From contig OY294045.1 of the NCBI GenBank assembly GCA_958510825.1, forward strand, positions 6,189,916 to 6,253,915: 64,000 nucleotides of DNA. The letters are read 5' to 3'. A program made the position numbers and the translations under genes. Of the stretch, positions 10,834 through 20,993 are shown one piece after another (the first letter of the stretch is position 1; the number at the start of each line of letters is the position of its first letter). The DNA is from Brachypterus glaber. Taxonomy: Eukaryota; Arthropoda; Insecta; Coleoptera; Kateretidae. The notes beneath the pieces are model-generated. The model had not been told where the DNA came from. It was given only the letters and a program-made list of their open reading frames with translations, and did not search any database.

Positions 10834-11101
10834 GCTGATTAAGAAGACTATTTTAGACTTTATTCGCAAAAGGAATATATGTAGTCATTAGATTGATATA
10901 GACTATTGCTAAATGTAGACAACTACTCATACCTCTCCTAGTCTGGAGACTTTGAATGGTAGCAAGTTAAAGACTTGTGTGTCTCAAGCGCATAGTACCA
11001 CTAACGTGTGGTTAGACGTAGAATTAGTAAGGACAGAAACTGTCAGTCTACCAATATCACTCTGTACGATGATTAGAAAATAGATTGATGGAATAATAAA
11101 T

Positions 11102-12133
11102 AAAAAGAACTGTCTAAATGATCATTTTGTTTATATAACACTCTAAAATGTGAAACGTGTATCACTTTGTAACGGTTTTTTTTATTCATCAAAAAATATC
11201 GTGACGAAGTATAATAGCTAATAAAAATAGTAAACATTTATCATTAGTATTAATCAAAATAAAAAGAATCACGATTTTGAACAACTACCGAAAATTATTG
11301 TTTTTTTATTTTTATTTTAATTATGGATTGAATTTCTTTTATCTGACATAATAAAGTGACAGCTACACAATTGAAAATAAAATAATAACATATCAACTGT
11401 TCGTAAATGTGACATGTGATATAAACAAATGAACGAGAAATCACAGATTAAAATCTTCAAGAAGGTACCGTAATAGGGAGTTAATGGGCCGAGAGATGAT
11501 GTATAAAAGTTTTATGAATTATTAGCAATAATTTATTATAAATTACTGTTTAGTATACCGGGTGTAAATTATTGTTTAGTATACCGGGTGTCACAGGTCA
11601 TATGAAGACCCCCTTTAATTTCTGTATTTATAAAGAAAAAGTTACAGAGCACAGTGTTTTTTTGCCTATAGTTGTAGTAAAAAAAATAATTTAGGACTAA
11701 CAAATATTTTTTTTTGCCGTGGATTGGTTCTCTATTAATAGAGCTCTAAGCTACATATTTTCATAGTTACCGTGGTACGGTTATAGAGGGCGCAACTCTA
11801 CTTTCAGCGCCCACTGTAACCGTAACAAAATACTTATCAAAATGCATAATAAATATAAAACTTATAGAGAATTTCAAGAGCTACAAGTTTGCTTATAACC
11901 TTTTATCCTCCGATGAATAATTTGGCTAAAAAACAATTTTACCCCCAACATGGCCATTTTTGAATATTTATAACTCGATTGTTATTGATATATTAAAAAA
12001 AAATTCAAACAAAAATTGTTGGAAATTTTCTCCTTAACAAAATTCATCGTAAGATGCATATTTAGCGAGATAATTGCAATCACCCCTAAAATTCAAGATG
12101 GCGGACCCCCGGAGTGCTCTGTTGCTATCCACT
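11102..12133. other. AT-rich, no gene; 25-bp duplication with CCGGGTGT
   Basis: No supportable gene. A 25-bp segment ending TATACCGGGTGT is repeated at about 11542-11591. CCGGGTGTCACAGG resembles the tip of the small element at 35020, so an element end may lie here, but I see no partner end. Confidence 0.35.
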
Positions 12134-12559
12134 ACACGGAAAAAAAAATTATAGCTAGGAGCGCTATAACACACATACCAAGCAAATTATAATCGCTTAT
12201 TATATAAATACAAGGCTTTCTCTTACAATTATGGCAGTCAGTGTAAAAATTTATATGAAATACTTTAATTGTTTAGTGAATAATAAAATATTACAAATAG
12301 TATGGCATTTATAGCTTAAATAGATTTAATTATTGTCCGTGCTAATAATTTTTATAATATAATAAAATTTCGGTAAATTTATAATAGTGCCTGTAATAAA
12401 TATAATCGTGTCTGTAATATATATAATCGTTTCCAATTTATTTTTAACATTATTAGTTATTGTGTCCCTTATAATCTATAGCTTAAATCACTATAATTTG
12501 CCACTGTTACCAAATATCTTATAATGTATAGCGCAGAGCCCACTAATTTCTTTCCGTGT
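12134..12559 (+). mobile_element. 426-bp MITE, copy 1
   Basis: Begins ACACGGAAA and ends TTTCCGTGT, with ACT on both sides as a possible 3-bp target duplication. The copy at 57795-58220 has the same length and orientation and differs at only about four bases that I can count. No coding frame. The near identity means recent activity, so an autonomous partner probably exists elsewhere in the genome. Confidence 0.75.
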
Positions 12560-12984
12560 ACTACCATTTAAAATCATCCCGTGTACATTTATTGCAATTT
12601 AACACCGAGATTTCTGGTTATTTGACTGGACTATCAGATAAAACTGTAAGTTTTGCCCCAATATATTGAGTATGAAGAGACCATAAACTTAAAATCACAG
12701 TTAAGGTTTTTATGAAGACATATATTCGATTAACATAAACGCGTAATGCAATACCAACATAAATTTAAAATGCATGAAAAAGATAGGACTTTGAAAGTAG
12801 TACAATGATGTGAAAAACAATAGCTTTATTTGTATTATACAAATTGTGTACGATAGAGATATCAACTTCTGTCATTTGGATATAAAATATTATCTAAAAG
12901 AAACAAGAATACATAGGTGCGGTTGGATTCAAAATAAATAAAAGAAAAAAAAAACGCAAAAGTAAGGTTAAGGAAAATATAATT
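12560..12984. other. AT-rich, no gene seen
   Basis: No supportable gene or repeat boundary. Confidence 0.4.
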
Positions 12985-13445
12985 TATCCAATACATACAG
13001 ATAATAAGACAATTACCAGCTTTATTTTAAATAGATAAACTCAATAATAACCCCCGCGTGGCTTTTACTTTATTGAGTGGATAATTACTTATTTTACCCA
13101 ATCAACTGTCACTTGTCAAATTATTTTCTTGTAAATGTCATTAAAAGTTAATAAAAATATGAAATCCTAAGCTATTTATTGGATAAAACCTTGTATGGCA
13201 CTCATGGGTAAACAGATATTGCCCTCTCGAAAATTAACCTTAATTAATTTTATCATGGGCAATAACTTACTTTAACCACTAGTACCATAATAGTAATTTA
13301 TGGTACTAGTGGGTAAAGTAAGATATAGCCCATAAGAAAATTAACCTGCGAGGCGTCAGCCAAGCAGGTTAATTTTCGATAAAGTAAAAGCCATGCGGGG
13401 GTTATTATTGAGTTTATCTATTTAAAATAAAGCTGGTAATTGTCT
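12985..13445. mobile_element. Palindromic MITE (ACCCCCGCG family), copy 1
   Basis: The left arm GACAATTACCAGC...AATAATAACCCCCGCG (13009-13060) is mirrored by CGGGGGTTATTATTG...GCTGGTAATTGTC (13396-13443). A central hairpin AACCTGCGAGGCG.../CAAGCAGGTT lies near 13345-13372. It is related to 19190-19785 (interrupted by a SINE) and 36283-36560. The right tip is cut off where the next element starts at 13446. Confidence 0.65.
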
Positions 13446-14499
13446 AAGGTTGGTCCGGAAATCAGCCCTAAGGAAGCTACGACCCTTCTAAGCGTACATC
13501 TAAAAAGTAGTTTTTATTTAATATTTCTGGAATCCTATAAACCACATAAACGAATTTTTGCACATGCCTTAGCATTGATAAAGGCTATCATTTGATGTAA
13601 TTTTTATTTAGTAATTTTAACCAGGGACGTGCAAAATGGGGGGGGGGGCGATATCACTTTTTTGCCCCAAACTTTTTTATCCATAGATTTTTTGACATTT
13701 TCTCAATAAAATATTAATCTTTAATTAAAAATACATAAAAAAGGTAATCTTAATGTAACGCCGTAGAGCCAACCGTTTCGAGGCAATTTTACGTTCTGGC
13801 CATCAAAAATAGGAAATAAAAAATGCACTAGTAAAAATTTTAATACTTCGACGTGATTCTACATTAAAAACTGTGAAAAAAAGCTCGTGTACATCTAAGT
13901 TCAAAATTCAGTTTGAGAGTATTACGGCCTCTTAAACAGTAACACTTTTTAAGGGACCATAGCTCCCTTAAAAGTGATTTGTGGATATTTATGTATGTGA
14001 ATTTTTTTCGTGGTTTTTAATGTAAAATCTCTCTCTGCAGTATTGAAATTTTTGTTCCTATTTTTGATGCTCAGAACGTGAAATTGCCTCTTTAATTGTA
14101 AATTTCTCAAAAACGGTTGGCCCTACAGTGTTACATAAAGTGTACCTTTTTATGTATTTTTAATTAAAGATTAATATTTTATTGAGAAAATGTCAAAAAA
14201 GTTACGGATAAAAAAGTTTGGGGCAAAAAAGTAACATCACCCCCCATTTCGCACGTCCCTGGTTAAAATTACCAAATAAAAATTACATGCAGTGATAGCC
14301 TTTATCAATGTTAAGGCATGTGCAAAATTTCGTTACTGTGGTTTATAGGGTTCCAGAAATATTAAATAAAAACTACTTTTTAGATGTACCCTTCTGAGGG
14401 TCGTAGCTCCCTTAGGGCTCATTTTCGGACCACCCTTTATAGGAACTTTTTTTTCATATTTTTTCTTAAATATTTCTAACTCATTCCTGAATAACCCTG
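13446..14499. mobile_element. Palindromic CAGGGTG-family element, left end truncated
   Basis: GGTTGGTCCGGAAATCAGCC at the left is mirrored by the complement of AGGGCTCATTTTCGGACCAC near 14415-14435, and the arms pair for several hundred bases. The right tip ends in CCCTG|TA, but the matching left tip is missing because the element abuts the preceding MITE. A G tract (10 G) lies at about 13642. No transposase frame. Confidence 0.65.
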
Positions 14500-14944
14500 T
14501 ATTTAAAAATTTCGGAATTTTGCATTTTGATTCGCTGTCAAAAGAGAAATTTATTCATCAAATTATGTATATTGCTTTTAGATGGACTTATTATGTTGTT
14601 TTATGGGCTAAATTTTAGATTTGGTTTAATTTATACACTTTTGGAAATTAGTTTTTGATAAATTTATCCTTACCGGTTTCTGCCTAAGAATTCCTAGCAA
14701 AATTGTAAAATTTGCAATATATTTGCAATGTATGATTCTATTAACCTAGATTATCAATTAATTTATTAGATAGCTATTTTCTACTAACTACCTACTTCTC
14801 CAGATAGTTTTTTCTCAAATGAGTAAACATTAAAAAAAATATATTAAAAACAAGCGATGAAGATTATCAATGCTTCGCATTCCATAAAGAGGAGTTTTTG
14901 AAGTAAACCGCTGAAAAAATTAAACCTGAATTTCTTCTAGAAGG
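14500..14944. other. AT-rich, no gene seen
   Basis: No supportable gene or repeat boundary. Confidence 0.4.
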
Positions 14945-15371
14945 AACCCAAGTAACACGCTTAGATTTTACAGCTTAAATTGGCTGTACCTCTCATTTTA
15001 AACCAGCGTTTAGCTTTATTTCGGTAATTTAGTTTGCTTTATTTAGGATTTTCTATTAAGCTGTTCTTAACACTTTACATCCACTGTAATAGCAATTATC
15101 GACTTGGCGCAGCCAATAAATAGTACAAAATAACACCACAGCAGCAACACAAACAGCTGCTGTTTGTGTTCTGTTTTATATACTTTAAACCTATCTTAAA
15201 ACAATCAAAAATAATAGAAATTGAATGCATTTTAAAACCGCTTAATGCTAGTATTATTACCTAGAGTCACTCACTCTTATTGTCAAAATGGTTATCCATC
15301 CTACCCGTAAATAACGGAACTAATTCATTACAGAAATCTGTAACCTACAATAATATATTTTATACAGGAAG
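14945..15371 (+). repeat. Dispersed 425-bp repeat, copy 1
   Basis: Runs from about AAGTAACACGCTTAGATTTT to ATATTTTATACAGGAAGC and is matched in inverted orientation by 29452-29872. Shared phrases include TTCTTAACACTTTACATCCA and GTCAAAATGGTTATCCATCC. A polymorphic CAGCAGC stretch lies in this copy. It ends directly against a hammerhead motif at 15373. Class unknown. Confidence 0.6.
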
Positions 15372-15372
15372 C

Positions 15373-15445
15373 GTACAAAGTTGACTCTTGGTACTGAAGA
15401 GGGCCAGCAGCCCGAAACTTTCAGTCTACCAATATCACTCTGTAC
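15373..15445 (+). ncRNA. Hammerhead ribozyme motif 3, type I, plus strand
   Basis: Stem I TTGGTA/TACCAA, core CTGAAGA, stem II GGGC/GCCC with loop CAGCA, GAAA, stem III CTTTCAG, cleavage triplet GTC at 15425-15427. An outer stem I extension GTACAAAG/CTCTGTAC has one mismatch. All core bases are kept, so activity is plausible. It is followed to about 15516 by the unit's AT spacer, with ATTTCTGTCCTTAT marking the truncated body. Confidence 0.8.
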
Positions 15446-15516
15446 GATGATTAGAAAATAGATTAATGGAATAATATATTAATGTTTTTATATCTTTGAT
15501 TAAATTTAAAAATTTC
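15446..15516 (+). repeat. Truncated retrozyme-like unit, locus B
   Basis: Continues from the hammerhead with GATGATTAGAAAATAGATT, the AT-rich spacer and the first bases of the body (complement of AAGGACAGAAAT), then stops. A single, incomplete unit in the orientation opposite to loci A and C. Confidence 0.6.
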
Positions 15517-15582
15517 TGTCCTTATAAAAATCTTTAAAGCATGAGCTACGTGTAGTGTTTTGTGAAGTAGGTATAATAATGT

Positions 15583-15626
15583 GGCCAGAAATGGCCTAGT
15601 TGTCCGGCTTTGGCCAACCCAAAAAT
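15583..15626. repeat. Short shared repeat (also at 47174)
   Basis: GGCCAGAAATGGCC followed by TAGTTGTCCGGCTTTGGCCA recurs exactly at 47174-47216. It is partly palindromic (GGCCAGAAATGGCC). Presumably a remnant of one repeat family. Confidence 0.5.
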
Positions 15627-15636
15627 TTACTACTGC

Positions 15637-16011
15637 TAAAGTTTATTTTTTTAAGGTATAGTTATTTTAAACCTTCCCGCTTGTAAACTATCTCGAAATT
15701 ACCATAGCAAACCTAAAACGTTGACGTGCCATAAACGAGAACAAAACAATGGTTTATTCCTCTAAATTATTGGAATAAGAGCGATTTTATAAGCAAATTT
15801 TGTTTCTACAGGAATAAAAAAGTGTTTTTAGCAACAGATTTATCAATTCTCTTTTTTTACATCAAAACATCATAAAAACAAAGTAAACAAAAATTATAAG
15901 TTTTGGTTTTGTTGACATTCAAAATAAGCCACATGCTTCAGTGTAAATCGGACTTTGTGGAGTATGTAGGGGCAAATTTAAAATAACTATACCTTAAAAA
16001 AATAAACTTTA
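15637..16011. mobile_element. MITE with 35-bp terminal inverted repeats
   Basis: TAAAGTTTATTTTTTTAAGG at the left is mirrored by CCTTAAAAAAATAAACTTTA at the right. The match continues through TATAGTTATTTTAAA, about 35 bp in all. Both ends touch TACTA-like sequence, but no clean target duplication can be claimed. No coding frame. Confidence 0.65.
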
Positions 16012-17047
16012 CTACTAGGTATAATAATAATAACATGACTACTTAGTTGTTACAATTCTAAGATCTAGAAATAGAAGTATTTTATATAAATCACGTAACC
16101 TGTTCATTAAACCTCTGTAAGCACTTAATTAAAGAAATTATTGTACCGTAAAAAAAAATGATTTTTTATATAATAATATAATAATCCTAGTAAACAATCC
16201 AAAGAAGCACGCGTGTAGGCGCGGCAGTTCATTAAAAGTTATATATTATAGTATACTTCACACTGTAGCAGTACCCGAGGTACCTATTCTTGACTTTTGA
16301 GGAGTAGAACTATACTGGAAATTCAATCACTCGCAGCGTGTTCCTTGTAAGAGACGGATGTGGCCGCTTAGGCGGATTTACTCCTGCATCAGCCTGCTAT
16401 CGTAGATATGCACAGGACTTGATTTATTTTATTTTATGTTGTTTCGTGAAAATATTACTTTAATAGTAAAGTTTTAAGTAAATCGTGATTATTTATGTTT
16501 TTTTTTATATTGTGATGTTAAATTTTAACGTGGAAATGTTGAACATGTAAAGTCACTTTTTTAATAAATTTTAAAGATAATTTTTTTATAAGTTGGCTTC
16601 TGCGCAAACATCACTAAAGAGTGAGTCGGTTTTGCGTAGGCCGAAAATTATATTAGATTGAGCTGGAAAACTATCCTATGGAAAATGCCATTATTTGAAT
16701 TGGAATTGGAATTGGAAATTCAATAAAACCTGCATGGACTTATACCTCTTTTAAATTATATCTCCTAAAAAATGTTATAGACAAGGTAATAAAATTACCT
16801 TATTGTAAAAGCTAAGGACCAAAAAAACATTAACAAAAAAAAATAATTAAAAAATAAAAGTTCCTTTTTCTAGAATTAGAATCATTAGAATGTACATTCA
16901 TTTCTTCTCACATAATTGATTTTAGGTATAGGTATATTTAATATCATATTAAATAATTACACAAGTTTACAAAAACTTTGCTGACGGAGTAGTTTTTGGG
17001 ATAACTATCGCACCTTACTCGAAATATTGATAACGACAGAAATTATT
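16012..17047. other. No gene; TATA-like site and GC-richer patch near 16200-16430
   Basis: Mostly AT-rich. At 16236-16270 a TATA-like TTATATATTATAG is followed about 25 bases on by TCACACT, and then by about 160 bases of more balanced composition with a donor-like GTAAGA at about 16347. This could be a promoter with a 5' exon or part of a retroelement leader; no frame decides it. Confidence 0.25.
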
Positions 17048-17062
17048 AATTTTCTATTCATC

Positions 17063-17135
17063 GTACAGAGTGATATTGATAGACTGGCTATTTCGGGCTG
17101 CTGGCCCTCTTCAGTATCAAAAGTCAACTCTGTTC
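17063..17135 (-). ncRNA. Hammerhead ribozyme motif 4 with compensatory stem I change
   Basis: Core CTGAAGA, stem II GGGC/GCCC with loop CAGCA, GAAA, triplet GTC. Stem I reads TTGATA/TATCAA: relative to TTGGTA/TACCAA in motifs 2 and 3 a G-C pair has become A-U on both strands. Stem III (TAGCCAG) is weak, with only a U-G closing pair. The paired change supports selection on RNA structure at some stage. Confidence 0.8.
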
Positions 17136-17408
17136 CTTGATTAAGAAAACAGTTTTGACTTTATTCGCAAAAGAAGTAGTCATTAGATTGATGTATACTT
17201 GTGCGTCATCTATTGCTAGATGTAAACAACTACCCATACTTCTAGTCTGGAGACTTTGAATGGTAGCAAGTTAAAGACTCTCAAGAACATAGTACCACTA
17301 ACGTGTGGTTAGACGTAGAATTTATGACAGATTTTTTTTTTAAATCAAAGTTATAAAAACAAACAAACAAAACAAATTACTATTCCATAAATCTATTTTC
17401 TAATAATC

Positions 17409-17481
17409 GTACAGAATGCTATTGGTAAACTGACAGTTTCGGGCTGCTGGCCCTCTTCAGTATCAAAAGTCAACTCTGTAC
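17409..17481 (-). ncRNA. Hammerhead ribozyme motif 5
   Basis: Core CTGAAGA, stem II GGGC/GCCC, GAAA, stem III CTGTCAG. The triplet reads GTT, which still fits NUH. Stem I is TTGATA against TACCAA, with one A-C mismatch where motif 4 has the compensated pair. The outer GTACAGA/TCTGTAC helix is intact. Probably weakened but foldable. Confidence 0.75.
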
Positions 17482-17665
17482 GCTGCTTAAGAAAACAGCT
17501 TTGACTTTATTCGCAAAAGAAGTAAAGTTATTAGATTGATGTATACTTGTGCGCCATCTATTGCTAGATGTAGACAACTACTAATATTGATAATTTATTT
17601 TATTCTACTAGACACTCTAAAATCTGATAAAGCCCATTTTTTTGCCTAACTTTTTACATTTTTGT

Positions 17666-17921
17666 TTAACCTCGTAATATTCTACTTAATTAAGCATCCC
17701 CTAAGTCCAGGACTTGTGTGGGCGCTAGTAGTAGAGGGAACCACCGGCTCTAATTGACTTTTGAACCAATTTATAGGAAGTGTCCGCTTCACTTACGCCT
17801 TCGCCAAGTTTCAATTATTAATTAACTGAAAAAGGCAAATCGGCGCCGGTGAGAATCGAACTCACGCTTTTTTGGGCATTAAACTCGACTACGACGCGGT
17901 AGTCCACTACACTACACTAAA
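17666..17921 (-). mobile_element. tRNA-headed SINE, copy A
   Basis: On the minus strand: head with box A GTGTAGTGGACTACCGCG and box B GTGAGTTCGATTCTCAC, then GGCGCCGATT. The common body follows (CTTTTTCAGTTAATTAATAA, GGCGAAGGCG, GGTTC.AAAGTCAATTA), and the 3' end is AGTAGAATATTACGAGGTTA. RNA polymerase III promoter boxes lie inside the head. Dependent on LINE enzymes for movement. Confidence 0.8.
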
Positions 17922-18329
17922 AATAAAATTTGCCTTGATATGAGTTATTCGGATTCAGCACGTAAAAATACCCAAATAATTTTTTAAAGAAAAAAATGTA
18001 ATCCAGTGTTAATTATAATTATAAAACCATGGTCTATTATTAAATAAAACAATTATTTTAGCATGAAATTGCTTATACCTAATGAAATTATATGGTAATT
18101 ATTTAAAAAAAAGTTGTAGTAAAAAGTTTTCATTAAAAACTAATCTACATTAGGTACAAGTCAAACATTTTGAGATCAACTATTAAATAACAATTTTATT
18201 TTAAAAATATTTTAAGGACAGAGAGCATAAGTACAGGTAAATTTACAGCTATTAGGTTGTCGTCATCACAAAATAGTACCTAAAATACCGCCGTATTTTT
18301 TCATAATATCGATACCTTTATTCTAATTC
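17922..18329. other. AT-rich, no gene seen
   Basis: No supportable gene or repeat boundary. Confidence 0.4.
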
Positions 18330-18542
18330 TACATAGAAAAAACGGATTCCTTGAACCAAGGACACGTGTCTTTGTATATGTTCAAAGCCATATTCTCTTG
18401 TTTCAAGGCTGGCATTTTCTTGAACCAAATCAATGTCCTTGAATGAAGAGCACGGGTTTTGGAATAAAAATCCGGAGAATATGACTTTGAACATATACAA
18501 AGACAGGTGTCCGTGGTTCAAGGAATCCGTTTTTTCTATGTA
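18330..18542. mobile_element. Palindromic MITE (GGATTCCTTGAACC family)
   Basis: TACATAGAAAAAACGGATTC at the left is mirrored by GAATCCGTTTTTTCTATGTA at the right, with further pairing of GACACGTGTCTTTGTATATG. About 213 bp, no real frame. A related copy at 21799-22220 is split by a SINE, and a diverged one lies near 51833-52060. Confidence 0.65.
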
Positions 18543-18989
18543 CGTATGGGAATTTATTAGAATAATATATGAAATATATTAGTTAGTTATTTGTATACAA
18601 AATAGAGAAATAATCTTCTCTGACACGTGGGATTAGAACCAATAGAGAGAGCGACAAAAACAAAAAAATCTCATCTGTACTAAACGTGAAACATTTTTTT
18701 AGGTAATTTTTAAGATTTTTTTGAGATAATTTTGAAGGAAATCTTAAGAGATTACCACCTAAAAGCAATTCTGGTATATATTTTACTTTCCCCAAGGAAA
18801 GTCTTGCGTTAGTAAAAAAAAATCGAAAAATTTTTATTGCTTTTTTTTACGTTTCTGGACGTTTTATATCCAAAAAATATGATTTTCGTCAAAAAAAAAA
18901 AAAAAATTAAAACAAAAAATGACAATGTCTGTCAAAAATTGGCAAATGATATATGGTTGTAATCAGAATTTAATTCTGAATCAAAATAT
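18543..18989. other. AT-rich, no gene seen
   Basis: No supportable gene; homopolymer A/T runs around 18815-18905. Confidence 0.4.
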
Positions 18990-19189
18990 CGTCGGCTAAG
19001 AGGTAAATTTACCTAAAAATATTTTTTTTTTCAAAATCTGTATTTTTATAGAATCGGATACAACATTTCTTACTCTATGTTTCTGTTTAAAATTAACTTG
19101 TATTAAATCAATACCTACCGATAAAAAGAATAAAAATTTTAGAGGTAAAATTACCCAAACCGATCATAAAATTGCAAGTAAAGCACTAT

Positions 19190-19785
19190 AGTTATTTATG
19201 GTACTAGTGGGTAAAGTAAGATATTGCCCATGAGAAAATTAACCTGCGAGGCGTCAGCCAAGCCAATTTTCGAGAGGGCAATATCGGTTTACCCATGAGT
19301 GCCATACAAGGTTTATTCCAATAAATAGCTTAAACATTCATATTTTTATTAAAAATTTTAATGACATTTACAAGAAAATAATTTGACAAGTGACAGTTGA
19401 GTGGGTAAAATAAATAATTATCCACTCAATAAAGTAAAAGCCACGCGGGGGTTATTATTGAGTTTATCTATATGGGAGATTAGCTCAGCGGTCTAAGGCA
19501 TCGATATAGCATTGACACTGAGCTAATGATCGTGAGTTCAAACCTCACTGGCGCCGATTGCCTTTTTCAGTTAATTAATAATTGAAATTTGGCGAAGGCG
19601 TACTCCCTAGATATATTGGTTCGAAAGTCAATTAAAGCCGGTGGTTCCCTCTACTACTAGCCCACACAAGTCCTGGACTTAGGGGATGCTTAATTAAGTA
19701 GAATAGTACGAGGTTAAAAATAAAATAAACAAATAAAAATAAAAAAAATCTATTTAAAATAAAGCTGGTAATTGTCTCATTATCT
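19190..19785. mobile_element. ACCCCCGCG-family MITE, copy 2, split by a SINE
   Basis: GGTACTAGTGGGTAAAGTAA (19200) through GCCACGCGGGGGTTATTATT (19440-19460) matches the right half of copy 1. The tail TTTAAAATAAAGCTGGTAAT resumes after the SINE at 19753. The left arm is missing. Confidence 0.65.
19472..19748 (+). mobile_element. tRNA-headed SINE, copy B
   Basis: Head with box A TAGCTCAGCGGTCTAAGGC and box B GTGAGTTCAAACCTCAC, then GGCGCCGATT, the common body and the end GTAGAATAGTACGAGGTTA with an A-rich tail. A 6-bp target duplication ATCTAT (19466-19471 and 19748-19753) marks retroposition into the MITE. The head differs clearly from copies A, D and E although the body is shared. Confidence 0.8.
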
Positions 19786-20302
19786 GTATGTATTGGATAA
19801 AAGTGTTTTAGCTAGACTTTTAGATGACAATTCTCATCATTAAAATCAGGCAGTAATATAATAGGGATACTTTTGAACTAAAACATGACAGTTCCGTACA
19901 GAAATTGATATAATAAATATAGTAGATGTAACACAAAAGCGCCTGGAAATATAAAAAAATAAGTATACAACAAAATAAGATATACAAAAATCTTTATAAA
20001 TATCATAATTTTAAGTTAGATTTCATATCCCCTTATGTATGGCCTTAGGTTTAGGTAAATTTACCTCTAAAATGTGTGTTATTTTTAGAATGTCTAGTAT
20101 CTATACCGATTTTTGTTGAATTTTAAATAAAATAGTTAAGAATGAAATAATTTAAAGACAATAACGAATTAAGTGCTCTTTAAGATACAAAAAAAATACC
20201 TATAGTAAGTATAAATCACCAAAATAAATTTTAAAATCGGTTTTTACGTTTCCTGAAAAATTTGAAAATGTAGCGATAGGTAAATTAACCTCTTAGCCGA
20301 CG

Positions 20303-20858
20303 ATATGTAAAAATATATAACGTGTTCCATTTAAAAATCAATAGTTCAGATCATTTCTAGGGAAACCGGAAGTGAAACAAAAAAAAATCCGACATTTTAT
20401 AGCCAATGTAAAATTATATAAATCAATAAAGTTTCGTTTTTAATGAACCAAAATTAATTTTAATTTTAGGGGTATATCTCGGAGTTAAAAAATATAAAAT
20501 TTTATAAGTAATTTTTAAGAAAAGATGTCCTTTTCTTTAATGTTTTTTTGGATTTTTTTACTATAAGTTTATTTGGTGCCCTAAAACAAACAATAATGGT
20601 CGCGTATAAAAAAATTAGCATTTCTTTTAAAAAATAACTTTCTATATCACTGTTACCATTGTTTTACTAATCATATAGTTTAAGTAACAAGATCAAGATC
20701 GGGACGTGAGCCGAGTAAAATTTTCCACATCAGTTGAAAAGATTGAGAAAGTATTGTTTTGCCATAACATAAAAAAAAACAGTTTTTTTCACAATACCTT
20801 TAGCATGAAAATGGAAAAACGTAGAAAATTATGTAAATTTTATTACCTATCTTATTTA
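20303..20858. other. AT-rich, no gene seen
   Basis: No supportable gene or repeat boundary. Confidence 0.4.
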
Positions 20859-20993
20859 GGGCCACTTGCACCAATGATGGTTTAACTTTAAACTTGGATT
20901 AAATTGACGGCTGACCAATCAGAACGCAGCATTTTTAACTTAAACTCGGTTTAGCTGAGATAATCCCTTACCAAAAGTTGGTGCAAGTGGACC
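20859..20993. mobile_element. 135-bp MITE, GGCCACTTGCACCAA ends
   Basis: GGGCCACTTGCACCAA at the left is mirrored by TTGGTGCAAGTGGACC at the right, with more pairing inside. A short complete hairpin MITE of a type common in insect genomes. No frame. Confidence 0.7.

Larger units (their letters stand above)
10416..11101 (-). repeat. Hammerhead-bearing tandem repeat, locus A (retrozyme-like)
   Basis: Two units of about 330 bp in tandem, sense on the minus strand, each with a hammerhead motif (10431-10503 and 10761-10833). Between them lies a conserved body (TTATTCGCAAAAGGAATATA, CATCTATTGCTAGATG, GGAGACTTTGAATGGTAGCA) and an AT-rich spacer. A third body follows to 11035. It is closed by an inverted 66-bp copy (11036-11101) of 10727-10792 that begins exactly at the GAAAC of the ribozyme. 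Tandem short repeats with type I hammerheads are how metazoan retrozymes are organised. No protein is encoded; propagation would depend on enzymes supplied elsewhere. Confidence 0.75.
17048..17585 (-). repeat. Hammerhead-bearing tandem repeat, locus C (retrozyme-like)
   Basis: Two units in tandem on the minus strand with hammerheads at 17063-17135 and 17409-17481, 346 bp apart. The body matches locus A (TTATTCGCAAAAG, GCGCCATCTATTGCTAGATG, GGAGACTTTGAATGGTAGCA). The distal unit stops at about 17585. A transcript cut at both sites would release a 346-nt RNA. Confidence 0.75.
18990..20302. mobile_element. CGTCGGCTAAGAGG element with nested insertions
   Basis: Ends CGTCGGCTAAGAGGTAAATT and its inverse (AATTAACCTCTTAGCCGACG), flanked on both sides by ATAT as a 4-bp target duplication (18986-18989 and 20303-20306). 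The phrase AGGTAAATTTACC recurs internally. The first nine bases of the tip match the composite elements at 24378 and 43423. Inside it sits an ACCCCCGCG-family MITE (about 19190-19785), itself interrupted by SINE copy B. No transposase is seen. Confidence 0.75.
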
